A DNA stretch of 64,000 bases from Guadua angustifolia (Eukaryota > Streptophyta > Magnoliopsida > Poales > Poaceae): the NCBI GenBank assembly GCA_036346375.1, contig CM070520.1, positions 14,705,791 to 14,769,790 on the forward strand, read 5' to 3'. Under the pieces are notes generated by a model. That model searched no databases. It had not been told where the DNA came from and saw nothing but the letters and a program-made list of their open reading frames with translations. Shown here one piece after another: positions 33,285-45,160 of the stretch. How positions within the stretch are numbered: position 1 is the first letter of the stretch; each line of letters begins with the position of its first letter. Both the position numbers and the translations under genes were made by a program.

Positions 33285-34860
33285 GGCGCACTGTAGGGGG
33301 CTAGTGGTTGGCTTTTTCGGCTAACTCCCGGCGGACTTCGGTGTTCGCGATTCAGAAGCAAGCTCGTGCATCGAGAAATGGCGGATCCTCAGCACCAGGA
33401 TATCGCGGGGGCGAAGCGGCGACCAAGGCGCCCCGCCATCGCGGCCGTCGAGGGGCCGTCTTCCTCGCCGCATGGCGGCGCGCCGCTCCCTCGAAGCAAG
33501 TGGAGCAGCCCGGCGCCGCAGTCGGCCATGGAAGCGCCACCCCGCCCGTAACTTGCACGCGCTCGTGTTTTTTCGACCACCTCCCAGAGAGTTCGCAGAG
33601 ATTTCCGCCACTCCGTGGTCGCGAAGCATTGCCGGCCTCGTGGATGCGCCCACTGGTAGGGCTCCCGGCGGTCAGCACGGTCGTGCCTTGACGCCTAAGG
33701 CGCATGAGCGCTCTCAGCGCCAAGCCGCCCTAATCTAAAAAGGCCCCGACCAGAGGGTCGGGTCCAAGAAGGCGCAATCTCGGTCCCCTTCCTCGAGGAA
33801 CTGTGGGGACCTCCGCTCACCTTGATGAGAGCCGCGGCCAAGCAGTGATGACCTCACGTGGTCGCCGCGCCACCGGACCAAGAGCACCGCCACAGATGGT
33901 GTGGCGGTGGCGATGAGAGTCCCCCATGGCTCTCATCCTGGAATCGAGGAAGTTCACTCCTCCGGCTCTACGGAGAGCCGTGCCTCGCGCTCCCATGGAC
34001 GGTCCCCGGACCGGGCCTCTGATGAGCGGCTCGGCTCCCTCACGGCGTCGGTGCCGGGCCTTTTCCGCCAAGGGTCGCCCGCATGGCATGGCCGGACAAA
34101 GTTCTCCCGTGCCATAGAAAAATATGACGGCACCACCAACCCGGAGGAGTTCCTCCAAATCTACACGACAATGGTGCGGACAACGTGGCGGATCTGAAAA
34201 GGTCATGGCTAACTACCTCCCAACAGCCTTTAACGGGCTCGCCTCGCCTCGTCGCCGAATCTCCGAGGGTGGGTGCGCCATGGGGAAAGTTGTGTGACCT
34301 CTTCGCCGCCAACTTCCGTGGCTCCTTTTGCTGAGCCCGCGTGGAGGACGACCTCCACGCCTGGAGCAAGAGAAGGGGAGTCGCCATGACTTCATCCGCC
34401 GGATTCGCCATCGCCGCAACACAATCCCCACATCTTCGAGCGGTGGTCGTGCATCGCCAGAGGGGGGGCGTGATCGCGAAGATGAAGGAGAAGATGGCCA
34501 CCCGTACCATCAGCTCCACCTCCGAGCTCTTTTCCCTCGCACATAAGTGCGCGCGGGCCGCGGAGGCAAGGGGCAGGCTCGCCCCAAGGGTGGCCAAGGC
34601 AAGGACGAGGCCGGGACCTCAAAGGGTTCCGGCGCGTGCAAGAAAGCGCGAAGCGCGAGGCGGGAAACCAGCAGTCTCCGGCCGCCGAAGCGACGACGAA
34701 GAAGACCTCGCGCCGAGCGCAACGCCCGCGGCCGGCGTGATGATCGCCGCGAACGGCGTGGATTTACCGCCGTGGACGATCGGCGCGGCGCGAGGATCGC
34801 CGTGATCGTGGGGACGACCGCCGCGATCAAAGGAGGGCGAGCCCATCGCCCGATACATTA
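33285..34860 (+). pseudogene. Gypsy gag region
   Basis: After a leader with GTAGGGGGCT just past the LTR, the recognisable gag is EKYDGTTNPEEFLQIYTTMVR (about 34119-34180), followed in another frame by a match to NYLPTAFNGLA (about 34210). A basic, low-complexity tail follows. Gag would form the particle core. The frame is lost repeatedly. Confidence 0.7.
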
Positions 34861-37800
34861 AGACCAATACCCATGACCTGGACAACTGTCGGGTCATGGA
34901 CAAGATGGTGGAGAAGCGGCTCAAGGAACGCCGCCCTGACGAAGATCAAGACGAAGATCCCCCGCTGGCCTTCAAGCAGGCCGATCACACGGTGGCCTAC
35001 ATCCATGGTGGTTCATCCACCTTCCCCTCCAACGCCGCTTATAAACGGCTGAAGAGGGAAGTCTGCGCCACCGCATCAAGCTCGGGGGCGGGTCGGATGC
35101 TGAAGTGGTCTGAGCAAACGCTCACCTTCAATCAGGCTGACCATCCCGAGGGCGCCAACGGCCTGGGGCATCTCCCGGTCGTAGTGTCGCCACCGCTTGG
35201 AACGCGGCGGCTAACCCACGGCCGGTGGACGGAGGGAGTTCTCTCAACCTCCTGTCCTCCTCAGTGTTCCTGGCGCCAGATCCCGCGCAGATCTGCGCCC
35301 ACCGCCCTTCTTTCGGTAGCCCCAGAGGCCGGTTTGATGCCTCACGGGTCAAAAGGTCTCCCGTCACCTTGGGAGAGAGACAACTATCGCATCGAAGTTG
35401 GTGGATTTCGAGGTCACCGATTTCGACCTCCTTATAACGCCATACTCGGCCGACCGGCTGGCTCGGCCATGGCGGCCACCCACTATGCGACATGGTGGTG
35501 AAGATGCCGGCCCGCCGCCCCATTGTGATTAGGGTGGATAGGGCCGAGGCCTTGCGCTGCTTCAAGGTCGCGCGCAGACTGGCCGGTGCCACTGCTAGGC
35601 GCCCAGACGCCGCTTCCTCGGGAGCCCCTCAGGCTCGGACCCGTGCCTCACCTGGCTCCGACGGTGAGGTCAAGGTGGTCGCCCTGAGTGGGGGCGAACC
35701 CCGAAAGACCATCAATATTGGCGCCAACCTCAGCGCCAAATAGGAAGACGCGCTCGTCACCTTCCTCCAGTCTAATTCCGACGTGTTCGCCTGGCAACCG
35801 CTCGACATGACCGAGTCCCTGTGGAGGTGATCGAGCACCGATTGGCAATGTTCCCGAGGCGATCCGGTCCGCGAAGGTCCGGAGGCAGCGCCCGAGCGCC
35901 AAGAGGCCATTCGGAGGAGGTAGAGAAGCCGCATTGAGCGCAGGGATTGTCCGGAGGTCTTCATCCCGAGTGGCTCGCCAACCCCGTGTTTCGCCAAGAA
36001 GTCCAACGGAAAATGGCGATGTGTGTCGACTTCACCGACCTCAACAAAGCCTCGCCTGGCGACCCTTACCCGCCATGAAGTCGATCTCATTGTTGACTCC
36101 ACGCCGGATGCGAATCAGCCAGGCTTCGGACGCTGCACTCGGTACCACCGGATCAAGATGGCACTTGAAGATGAAGAAAGACCGCTTTTGTAACCCCTAC
36201 GTGTGTCTACTGTTATGTAAGAATGGCTTTTGGTTTAAAAATGCTGGTTCCACTTACCAACGTACATGCACATTACCTTCCGCCCCAGATAGGGCGTAAA
36301 TCTTGAGGTGTACGTTGATGATTTAGTCGTGAAGATCAAAAGGAGTGAAGAATCGATCCAAGACCGGAGGAAACGTTTGCTAACCTCCTAAGAATTGTCT
36401 CAAGCTCAACCTGAGAAGTGCGTGTTGGTGTGCCCTCCGCAAGCTATTGGGCTTCCGGTGTCCACCGCATCGGCCAACCGACAAGATATCGCCATCGAGC
36501 ACATGAAGCCACCAGTGCGACTCAAGCAGTCCAATGCTCGCCGGCCGCCTCGCCTCCTGGGCGGTTCATTGTCCGGCCGGGAGAGAAGAGCTTGCCTCTG
36601 TTTAAAATTCCAAGAAGACAAACCATTTCGAGTGGATCAAGAGGCCTGTATATGCTTGAAGAGTTGAAGCAAGATTTTCCTCTCCCCGGTCTTTGGTTTC
36701 CTGGCCGGTGAGCTGCTATTCTCAGACATAGCTGCCACCCCTGAGGTGGTGAGCGCGGTACTGATTGCGGAGAGAGAGGGCGTCCAAAGACCGGTGTACT
36801 ACATCAGCAAGGTGCTGCACGACGCAGAGACCCGGTACCCGCAGGCTCAGAAGATGCTATACGCAGTTCTGGTGGCGTCCAGGAAGCTGCGCCATTATTT
36901 CCAAGGGCAGGAAATTACTATGGTCACAGCCTACCCTCTGCGAGAGATCCTCCATAACCGAGAAGCTGAGGGCCGGATCGCAAAATGGGCGGTGGAACTA
37001 GGGGAATTCAACCTAAAATTCGTACCCCGCACCGCCATCAAAAGTCAGAAGCTGGCGGAGTTCGTTGCTGAGTGGACTCCCGCCGCTTCGGAAGCTGAAG
37101 ATACTCCCGCGCCTTCTCCCTGGACCTTATTCTTTGATGGTTCCTTCAGGTTGGAGGGCGCGGGGGCTGGGGTCGTCCTAGTCTCCCCGACAGGGGACGT
37201 CCTCCAGTATGTGGTCATCCTCGAGTTCAAGGCCACGAACAACGTGGTCGAGCACGAGGGCCTATCGCGAGTTGCGCATTGCTTGCAGATTGGGCATTCG
37301 CGCCTAAGTCAAGGGAGACTCCTCGCTGGTCATCAATCAAGCGGAAGGAGTTCCAGGTGTTCGACCCCACCATGGCGGCGCATCAAGTGAGGTCAGAAGA
37401 ATGGAACGTCATTTCAAGGTTTGGGATATGTCCATATCCCCGACGCGACAATCACCTTGGACGGGCCGCCGCAGCTTGCGCCCTCAAGGGCTTCGCTCCC
37501 GGAGTCTTCGAGAAAGGCCGCCGCGACCGCCCATCACGGCCCCTGTTCTGTGGGGACGATGGTGTCGTGCCACAAACCCAGGGCAAAGCGGGATGACGGC
37601 AAGGTTGCTATGCCTCCGGCCAGGGGCGGTGGCATTGCCATGACCTCCACCGGGGAGGAGACAACAGGTTCGCCCTCCCGGTCCGGAGGAAGATGGCGGT
37701 GCCGCCAAGGCAGCGCTTAGGGAAACGCCGCCCAAAGAGAATCCGGATGAGCACCGAGTGGTCGCCACGCTGGCCAGAAGATCATGGATGGACCCTATCC

Positions 37801-38430
37801 TAGCCTTCTGCGTGACCAAGTGATCCCCGACGATGATGCCTCACCGAGAAGATTGCACGAAGGCCAAGTGCTATACCGGTAGGTGGGGACCTATATCGCC
37901 AGGTAGGAACGGAGTTCTCACCAAGCGCATCACTCGGGAAGAGGGAGCAGCTTGCTCTCGATATCCATGGGGCGCAAAGGGAGCCATATGTCCGCTTGAA
38001 CGCTGGTCGGGAAAGCTGCCGCCAAGGATTCTATTGGCCCACCGCCTCCGTGATGCTTGTGAGTCGGTGAGGACATCGCGGCTTGTCGGCTTCTTCGCCA
38101 GTAAATCCACCGACCAGCCCAGCTCGCAAACTATCCCGCCTCATGGCCATTTGCGGTCTGGGCCGACATCCCGGTCCGTTCCCACGGGCCACAGGGGGCT
38201 TCACTCACCTCTTCGCCGCCATCGATAAATTCACGAAGTGGGTTGAGGCCGAGGCGGCGCGCGCCATCACGCCGCCGCCATCAAGTTTATGCGCGGGATC
38301 TTCGCCCGCTCGAGTCGCCAATCGCATTATCACCGATAACGGACCCAATTCACCAAAGGCGGTTTTACCGAATTCTGCGATGAAATGGGCACCAAGGTAT
38401 GCTTTGCGGTGGCCCATCCCATGAGCAACG
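34860..38430 (+). pseudogene. Gypsy pol: protease, RT, dual RNase H, integrase
   Basis: Pieces in order: protease region (VDGGSSLNLL, about 35224-35253); RT relics with SNSDVFAWQPLDM (about 35770) and CVDFTDLNKASPGDPYP (about 36020); RNase H with RPVYYISKVLHDAETRYP and YPLREILHNREAEGRI (36746-37060); a second RNase H with WTLFFDGSFRLEGAGAGVVL (about 37120-37180); and integrase with GGFTHLFAAIDKFTKWVEAEA and RIITDNGP (about 38195-38350). Frameshifts separate nearly all blocks; only 36746-37390 is long and open. The second RNase H is diagnostic of Tat elements. Confidence 0.85.
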
Positions 38431-39204
38431 GCAGCGGAACGCCGCCAACGCTACCGGTGTTGAAGGGCCTCAAGACGAGAGCGTTTGATCGGCTTCACAA
38501 GAGGGGCGCGGTGGACGGAAGAACTCCGGCAAGGTTGTGGTCGCCCGCACCACGCCCGGGCCGCCACGGGCGAGACGCTTTTCTTCCCGTGTACGGCAGG
38601 AGGTCGTTTCTCCCCTCCGAGCCGCCGCCGGTTCTCAAGCTGTCTCGATGTTCAACGAAGAAGACCAGGAGGATCTCCGCGAGAAGACGCCAACCTTCCG
38701 GAGGAAGTGCGGATCGCGCCGCTCTTCACGCCGCCCGCTACAAGAAGGTCTCAGCGGTACCACGCCACCCGGTCTCTCGAGAGAACATCGGCAAGAGGGC
38801 GACACTGGTCTTGCGCAGAGTCCAGATGCACGCCGGTTGCACAAACTGCTCCCGATGGGAGGGCCCTTCAAGGTGGTTTCAGATTCTACCGGCGGCAAGT
38901 TGGCCATCGAGGACGGCGAAGAACCGATTTAATTCCTATAACATAGAGTTGTTATGAAATTCTACCCATAAGGGAGTTAAGTATCCCACGACGCTCGTCA
39001 CCATGAGGTAAGCCTCTCCCTTGGTCGGTTGGCGGCTCAAGCGTTGGTAAGGTTGTTGCCTAAAAGGTTTTCAATTTACCATCGTTGTCCCTTTCTTTGC
39101 CCATAGTAGCGAGTCCTTTTTGCATGAATGTCGCTGGTTCCATATGTTGGCTAATTCCTTGACGATCTGTTAGAATCACCTGGCGCCTGTGTCCGACAAG
39201 GACG

Positions 39205-40060
39205 GGCGACCAGGGGGCCGGCTAGACGCGGTGCTCAAACGCGGCCCGAACACCTCGGGTTGGCTTCCTGAAGCACCGCTGGTTGTCACCGCGAGCATCG
39301 TTAGTCTAGCACCCCTCCTGGAAGCCCGCTGCTTTGACGCACAGCACCATGGTTCGATTTCCAGGAAAAATCGCAAGGACTTAGAAATCAAAAAGGGACC
39401 AGGGCTCACCCCGCACAGGGACCTATATCATTCGGTTCTTTCTCGCATACGCCTACTTATTCTGTTAGTAGCTGTGCCCCGAAGCTTCTTCGTGGTCGCC
39501 CAGAAGCTCGGGGGCTGGTCGCCCCAAGCTTCTTCGTGGTCGCCCAGAAGCTCGGGGGCTGGTCGCCCCAAGCTTCTTCGTGGTCGCCCCAAGCTTCTTC
39601 GTGGTCGCCCAGAAGCTCGGGGGCTGGTCGCCCCAAGCTTCTTCGTGATCGCCCCAGTCTCTTCGTGGTCACCCAGACGCTTGGGGGCTGGTCGCCCAGT
39701 GATATAAAAAGCAAGATAAGTGCTACTTGTCGCATTTTTTGGCCATTTCCTTATGTGCATACACTAAGATGGGTCAAGCTACGCGTGGTTGTCACAAGAG
39801 CCAAAAATTAACGGCCCCTCGTGACAAAGGGAAGCGTGTTAAAAGCGTTAACGTTCGGCGCGGCCAAGCAGCCGGGGTGCAGGTTAGACGTGGTACTCAA
39901 CACGGCTCGTACGCCTCGGGTTGGCTCTCTGAAGCACCGCTGGTTGTCACCGTCGAGTGCCGCTAGTCTAAATGCACTTCTGGAAGCTTGTTGCCTTGCC
40001 ACGCGACGCTGCAACACGCTTTCAGGCGATCACCAGGGTCCAAGTTCCAGCAGAGTTTGA
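39205..40060. repeat. Diverged direct repeat and 44-bp tandem array in the gypsy 3' region
   Basis: The block 39210-39390 recurs diverged at 39860-40040 (shared CCTCGGGTTGGCT and AAGCACCGCTGGTTGTCACC). Between them, 39480-39700 is a tandem array of a roughly 44-bp unit containing AGCTTCTTCGTGGTCGCCC and GAAGCTCGGGGGCTGGTCG, about four full copies plus partial ones. Such arrays are common in the non-coding 3' part of Tat elements. Confidence 0.8.
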
Positions 40061-40449
40061 ACCAAGTGACAATCCCGCGCAAAAACCAAACACTAAGACC
40101 AAGCTACGTCTAGCGTCTAGTGTCTCCTGTCGGACTCAAGGTCGTTTTTTACCTAAGTCCCGTATGACTTGTGTGATCCTTACTTGTGTTTGTAGCAAAC
40201 ATGCGTAATTACTGGCGGAACTCAGGGATGCCGCCCTAACCTAAGCATTCCTCAGTCGTTCCAGCTAAATCAGAAGGCTGGCCGCTTAACGGTTTAATCT
40301 AACGAACTTGATCGCACAAAATGAAAGTTCCAGCAGAATAGTGTTAAACCCAGAAATGTCTGATCTGCTAAGTACCACTTAAGTGTTTATACATGCAGGT
40401 AGATCAAGCAAAAAAAAGAGAGAAAAGCAAAATGAACCAAGAAGCTGCC

Positions 40450-42754
40450 TGGCCCTTCACTCCTCGTCACCGAGGTCGATGTCGTCGCCCTCGTCGCCTT
40501 CCACGGCCAACGGGTGGAGACATCCATGACCGCCGCTCAACTTGCAAGATCCCGCCACGACTCGGCCGGCCACAAGACTCGCCTCCGCCTACGCCGTGTC
40601 TCCCTCAACGCCGGTCGTCACCGCTGCCAAGGGATCGAGGGCGGCGTCGCGGCTGGCCCAGCAGGCCAGCGTGTAGGTCGCGGTCATGATCGCGACCTCT
40701 CGACCTTCCCTGGTGGAGCGAGCGGCTAGGGCTTCTGGCAGTCCCCAGAGCGCCTCCGTGGCCTGGTTGGTCGCGTGGGCGAATTGCAGTGTGGAGTCCT
40801 CCAGCGGCGCATTCAGGGCCACCCCCAAGGGCTCCAGGCACCTCTTCGTGCGCTGGAAGGTTTTCTTGAGCATGACGGAGTTGCGCTTGCAGTGGAAGGA
40901 CTCCACCTCTGAGGTCTTCAGCGCCGTCTCCGCCCTCTGCGTCCGATCCTCGGCCCTTTCGCCGCGGCTCGCATGGCGGCAGATCGGTTCTCTCTTGCGC
41001 CAATGTTGTCTCCGCCGTGTCCGCCTCACTCGCTCCGCTGCGATTCGCCCTCACCGACGCTTAATCGCCGGGCGATATAAACCCTGTTGGCGGGCGGTAA
41101 GGGGTGCCAACAGACCGTGTAAGTCGCCGAGCCCGTGAAGAGCTCGATGTGGCGTCGGGCGGGGCTATGGCGGCGCTGGGTGCGAGGTTCCGGAGGCGCT
41201 GGCGCTGGGTCACCTGCCCGCCTCTCGTGGCGGCGTCGGGCGCTCGGGCGGGGCGACGGCGCCGCGGACGCTGGTGGCGTTTCCGCCCTTGGTGCGTCCT
41301 GAGGGGCCGCCCTTGGCGGTACCCTCAAGCTGAGGCCGGCCATTGGGAGCGTAAGGCCACCTTGTTGGATGGTGGCCTGGGCTCCCATAGCCGATGAAGT
41401 TACGCGCCGCTGAGGCCAAGGGCGTGAGGAGGTATCAGAGCTGGCGCCACGGGAGGTGCCGGCGCCAGAGGAGGAGACGTCAGGGCGGGCGCTGCGGGAG
41501 GCGGCGCCACCGGCGATGTAGTTGAGGTTGGGGCGACTGGCGTGGCCGCCCCCCGTGAAGAATCCGCCACGACGGGGCTCGTGGCGGCGGAGTTTGGCCT
41601 GGCCCACGCTGGCCCTCTTGGGATCCGGACCCGTGGTGTCCGGGCGAAGCGATCGTTACCCGCAGCCGATCGGCTGGCGGAGCCGTGTCTCGATCACCGG
41701 CGGGTCATGGGCAGCACACTGGCAGTCCCGTGGAGTCCATGGGCGGGAGTAGCCTTACGATCCTTAGGCGCTCCGCGTGCTCCAGATTGGCGAGTGGCTA
41801 GGCCGCCGCCGGGAAAGGGGTGCTGCTGGAACCGGCCAGATCAAGACGGCGAGCCACCGCCTCGACTCGCTCCTCCAAGTTCCCCGCTACCGCAATGGGC
41901 AAAAGTAGTCAGCGGTGGGTAGGAGACCACAAAAGGAGCATGTGCGCAAGAAAAAGTTAAAGAAAGACGAAGACTCACGTCCGGCCAGTGCGCGCCACGC
42001 CGTTGCCGCCAGATATCGCCATGCATGGACACGGACGATGGCGAAGAGGGCTGATCCTCCGGGCCACGAAGTCCCGGGCTACTAGCCCCCCAGACAGTCC
42101 GGCTTCCCGCAATCGGAGGACGCGGGTCGCCATTGCGCGGAGTTCCGCCGTCTCCTCGACTGGAGAGTTCCAGTCCTCGATGGCCTCCGCAGCCCCGGCG
42201 GCCACATTCAAGGCGTCAACGCCGCTGTCATCCTTGACGTACAGCCATTCGCTGCGCCATGATTTCCAGTTGGACCGGGGCTGAAAGGTGATGTAGCGGG
42301 AGGCCATCCCGTCCCGCAGGCGGAAGTAGCAACTCCCCACTACCTCGTTGTCGGCGGAGGCGCGGCAGAGGAAGAAGTAGCGGAAGAGTGGAAGATTCGG
42401 CATCACCCCCATGAACATTTCACAGAGGTGTGCGAAGATGGAAAGAAAGATAATGGAGTTGGGGGTGAGGTGAAGGTGGTGGATCTCGTAGAAGTGAAGG
42501 ACTGTGAGAAAGAACTCGGAAAATGGCGGAACCAGGCCCGCCATCATGGCCCAAGTGTGGAGAAGGATTTCGTCGAAAAGGCACCGCGGCGTGGAGGTCC
42601 CCGCCCGGATGCGGAAGGTGCCCTCCGGCGCTAGGATGGCTATTCTACCCACCGCTTGGGAGTCCGCGGTGGAGGCTGGGAATGTGGGCGCCATAAGGAA
42701 GACGAAGGTTTTTTTTAGCAAAGAGATTGAAGAAGTGGAAGTTGGGGTGCGCAA
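40450..42754 (-). pseudogene. Antisense gene of the gypsy element (Transposase_28-type)
   Basis: Minus-strand exon 1 (42754-41979) encodes a protein of the 'putative gypsy type transposon' family: FFLTVLHFYEIHHLHLTPNS, IFAHLCEMFMGVMPNLPLF, LFRYFFLC, then SWRSEWLYVKD-like sequence. An intron is likely at 41978-41887 (GTGAGT...GGTAG). Downstream minus-strand frames (41607-40589) give a charged coiled-coil-like part and the typical tail LGVALNAPLEDSTLQF and ALWGLPEALAAR. Its role in the element is unknown. The antisense position between integrase and 3' LTR is typical of Tat elements. Frame changes near 41029 and 41607 break it. Confidence 0.78.
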
Positions 42755-43006
42755 GGAAGAAGAAGGCGTAAAACCGATTGATACAGATCGACCTATCTAT
42801 ATAATGCGCCCCTGCACCGACGGTTCACGAAGAGGACAAGATCGAGCGTCGCCTCGGTCCCGAAAAATCCGCAGATCGCTGGAGGGAACCGGCGGTCACC
42901 CTCATGAGTGGTGGCCCCACCCAAGAGCACGCTAAGCATTTAATGAAGGTTCTAAAGCAAGTTTTGCACGCAGGGCCTGTATGGCCCGGCTCTTCACACA
43001 GACTGC

Positions 43007-44115
43007 TGTTGGGTACCCCTCGCCGCAAAAAGCGGTCAACATGGCGGTCAACATGCAGGACCACGTGTCGCCCGTGAAAGTGGCGGGCACGCTCGCCGCC
43101 CGGCCAGCAGCCCACATGGCGCTTGGCGGCGGTGGGCGAAAGCACGCCTGCTCGCCGGCTGGCAGCCCACGGTCGCTCGGCGGCGATGAGCGGCACACAC
43201 TTCGCCCGTGAAAGCGGCCCACGTGTCGCCGGCGAAAGGTGGGCGGACACGCCGCCGCCTTTCGAAAGCGAGCCACGTGGCGCCGGCGGCGGTGGGCGGC
43301 ACGCCTCGCCGCCCGGCGAGTAGCTCCACGGGCGCCGGCGGCGGTGGGCGGGAGACGCCGCCGCCCGGGCGAAAGCGCCCACGGTCGCCGGCGGCGTGTG
43401 GCGGCACGCCGCCGCCGGCGGCAGCGCCCACGTGTCGCTCGGCGAAGGTGTGGGCGGCACGCCGCCGCCCGCCGCAAGGCAAAAGGCGTCGCGAGGTGGC
43501 TTCACCTCGAAGGCTCCTTCCTCTGTCGTACCGTTCTGGGCAATGGGACAAAGGTGTCGACACATCAACTGCAAGGATTTCTGCTACAAACCCATTCCTC
43601 GACACCTCTCACCAACTTTGTCAAGAAAGGGTCACATCCCGGCGGACAGCGGCGAAACCGCGCCGGCATTTAATGAGGTCAAGGAACGGGACAAAGGGAA
43701 GGGTAATAAATGTATGGAGATAAGCTTGATGACCCTCGTTGGTACCTGCCCCGGCTGGCTCGGCCTATATAAGGGCCCTCGGGTGCATGGGGAAAAGGGG
43801 TCGAAAGGGCAAGGGAAAGAACGAGCAAGAGCTCCGTAGCATAAGTCTAAGAAAGAACCTGTAACCTAAGAGCTTTGTACTAGCTTTGCACACTCCATAA
43901 ACAATCTAGCAGGAAGTAAAGCTGTTACCCGAGGCAAAGGGGGCCTGAACCTGGGTAAAATCCTCGTGTCACTCATAGTTCGTAGACGCCGGAATCCTTC
44001 GTGTAGGAGTCCCTAGGGTTTTTGCCCTCTAGGTTTAGCCAGCCGCGAAGACGCCCTCCTTCCGAACAAAACCCGGTCTGCATCTTCCGGGCCTGTCAGG
44101 TGGAATACGCCGACA
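43007..44115 (+). repeat. 3' LTR of the gypsy element
   Basis: Starts TGTTGGGTACCCC and ends GGAATACGCCGACA. Collinear with 32192-33284 but with many small insertions and deletions, mainly in the GC-rich minisatellite part. TATA box (CCTATATAAGG) at about 43765. Confidence 0.87.
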
Positions 44116-44801
44116 ACTGTTTATTAAATATGCCCCCAAAACGTAAATCTTGTAAGAACTCAAATTCAAACGTAAATCTATAAAAAGCTGAATTCTTTTT
44201 TAACCCTTGAAAAACTCTTAACTGGTTTGTCAGGTATGACCCCTCGACAAGATTGAAGCATAAATTTCCTTAGTATAGTGTCGTACTGTTGTCCCCAGAT
44301 TTATTTGTGGATTTAAACGTTCTGGTAGGCTATTCCGTGTTGAAGTCGAGGTGATACGAATTTCTTTCTTACTCTATCTTAAATATATTTTTTATACAAA
44401 ATTTACTATATATTACTATAAATATATTTTTATAGTCTAAGGTAAAAGAAAGAGCTTATTGTAAACATCTTTTTATACAATGATATAACCTTCGTACATA
44501 TGTAGTTTTTTTTCTCATAATGGTTTTCTATGTAAAATCTATATCTTCCGTTCTTTTGATACTATATTTTTGTCATGCGTTTTGTAACTCGTGAGGAGAC
44601 TCCTGGAGATGGTCATCATATAACAATTTGATGATTTTCCCGTCTCAGTTGGTGTAATTGATGATTTGTCACATATGTTTCACTAATATATAACCCTAGG
44701 ACCCGTATATATGTGAGATATCTTAGAATAAACCATTAATAATATGAATAAAGAAAGATAAATCGTCGACTTTTCAGCCGTGCAGCGCACCGACACGACA
44801 T
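44116..44801. other. AT-rich gene-free stretch
   Basis: No gene, RNA or named repeat recognised. The 8 bp at 44794-44801 are the left target duplication of the hAT element that follows. Confidence 0.5.
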
Positions 44802-45086
44802 CAGGGGCGAAGCCCAGTTGTGGTAGGTGGGTGCAGATGCACCCCCCTCAAAAAAAATTTTAGTTATTACCCCCATATTTTGGTCCTATATGCACCCCCC
44901 TCAGCCCAACATGCTGCACCCCCCTCGCCTCAGCCCAACAGAAGATGTTAAAGACTCGAAGTCAAATTATGTATTTTGTCTATGTTTATATTCTTTTTCC
45001 CATCCAAACGTTCTTCATTAGGTAAATATTTTTCATCATTTCTTTATGCTCGCACCCCCCTCTATTTCTCTCTAGCTTCGCCACTG
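44802..45086. mobile_element. Complete 285-bp non-autonomous hAT element
   Basis: Termini CAGGGGCGAAGCCCAG and, inverted, CAGTGGCGAAGCTAG are typical hAT inverted repeats. The element is flanked by a perfect 8-bp duplication CACGACAT (44794-44801 and 45087-45094). It carries runs of GCACCCCCCTC and no transposase. The 93-residue frame crossing its end is accidental. Confidence 0.88.
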
Positions 45087-45160
45087 CACGACATCCTAGA
45101 TGATTCGGCGACTCGGCGCCTCTACCTTCGCCGTCAAATCCAAATAGAAACACAGTGCGT

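Larger units (their letters stand above)
32192..44115 (+). mobile_element. Ty3/gypsy retrotransposon, Tat lineage, about 11.9 kb
   Basis: Two LTRs (32192-33284 and 43007-44115) bracket gag, protease, reverse transcriptase, RNase H, a second RNase H and integrase on the plus strand, then a long 3' region with an antisense gene. Two RNase H domains and the antisense gene mark the Tat lineage common in grasses. Flanks TCTGC and ACTGT are only a partial match, so the target duplication has decayed or the left border is off by a few bases. The body has many small indels, so nothing is translatable in full. Confidence 0.88.

Noticed and set aside
39428..39760. Repetitive protein frames on both strands
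   Set aside because: Generated by the 44-bp tandem array in the gypsy element.
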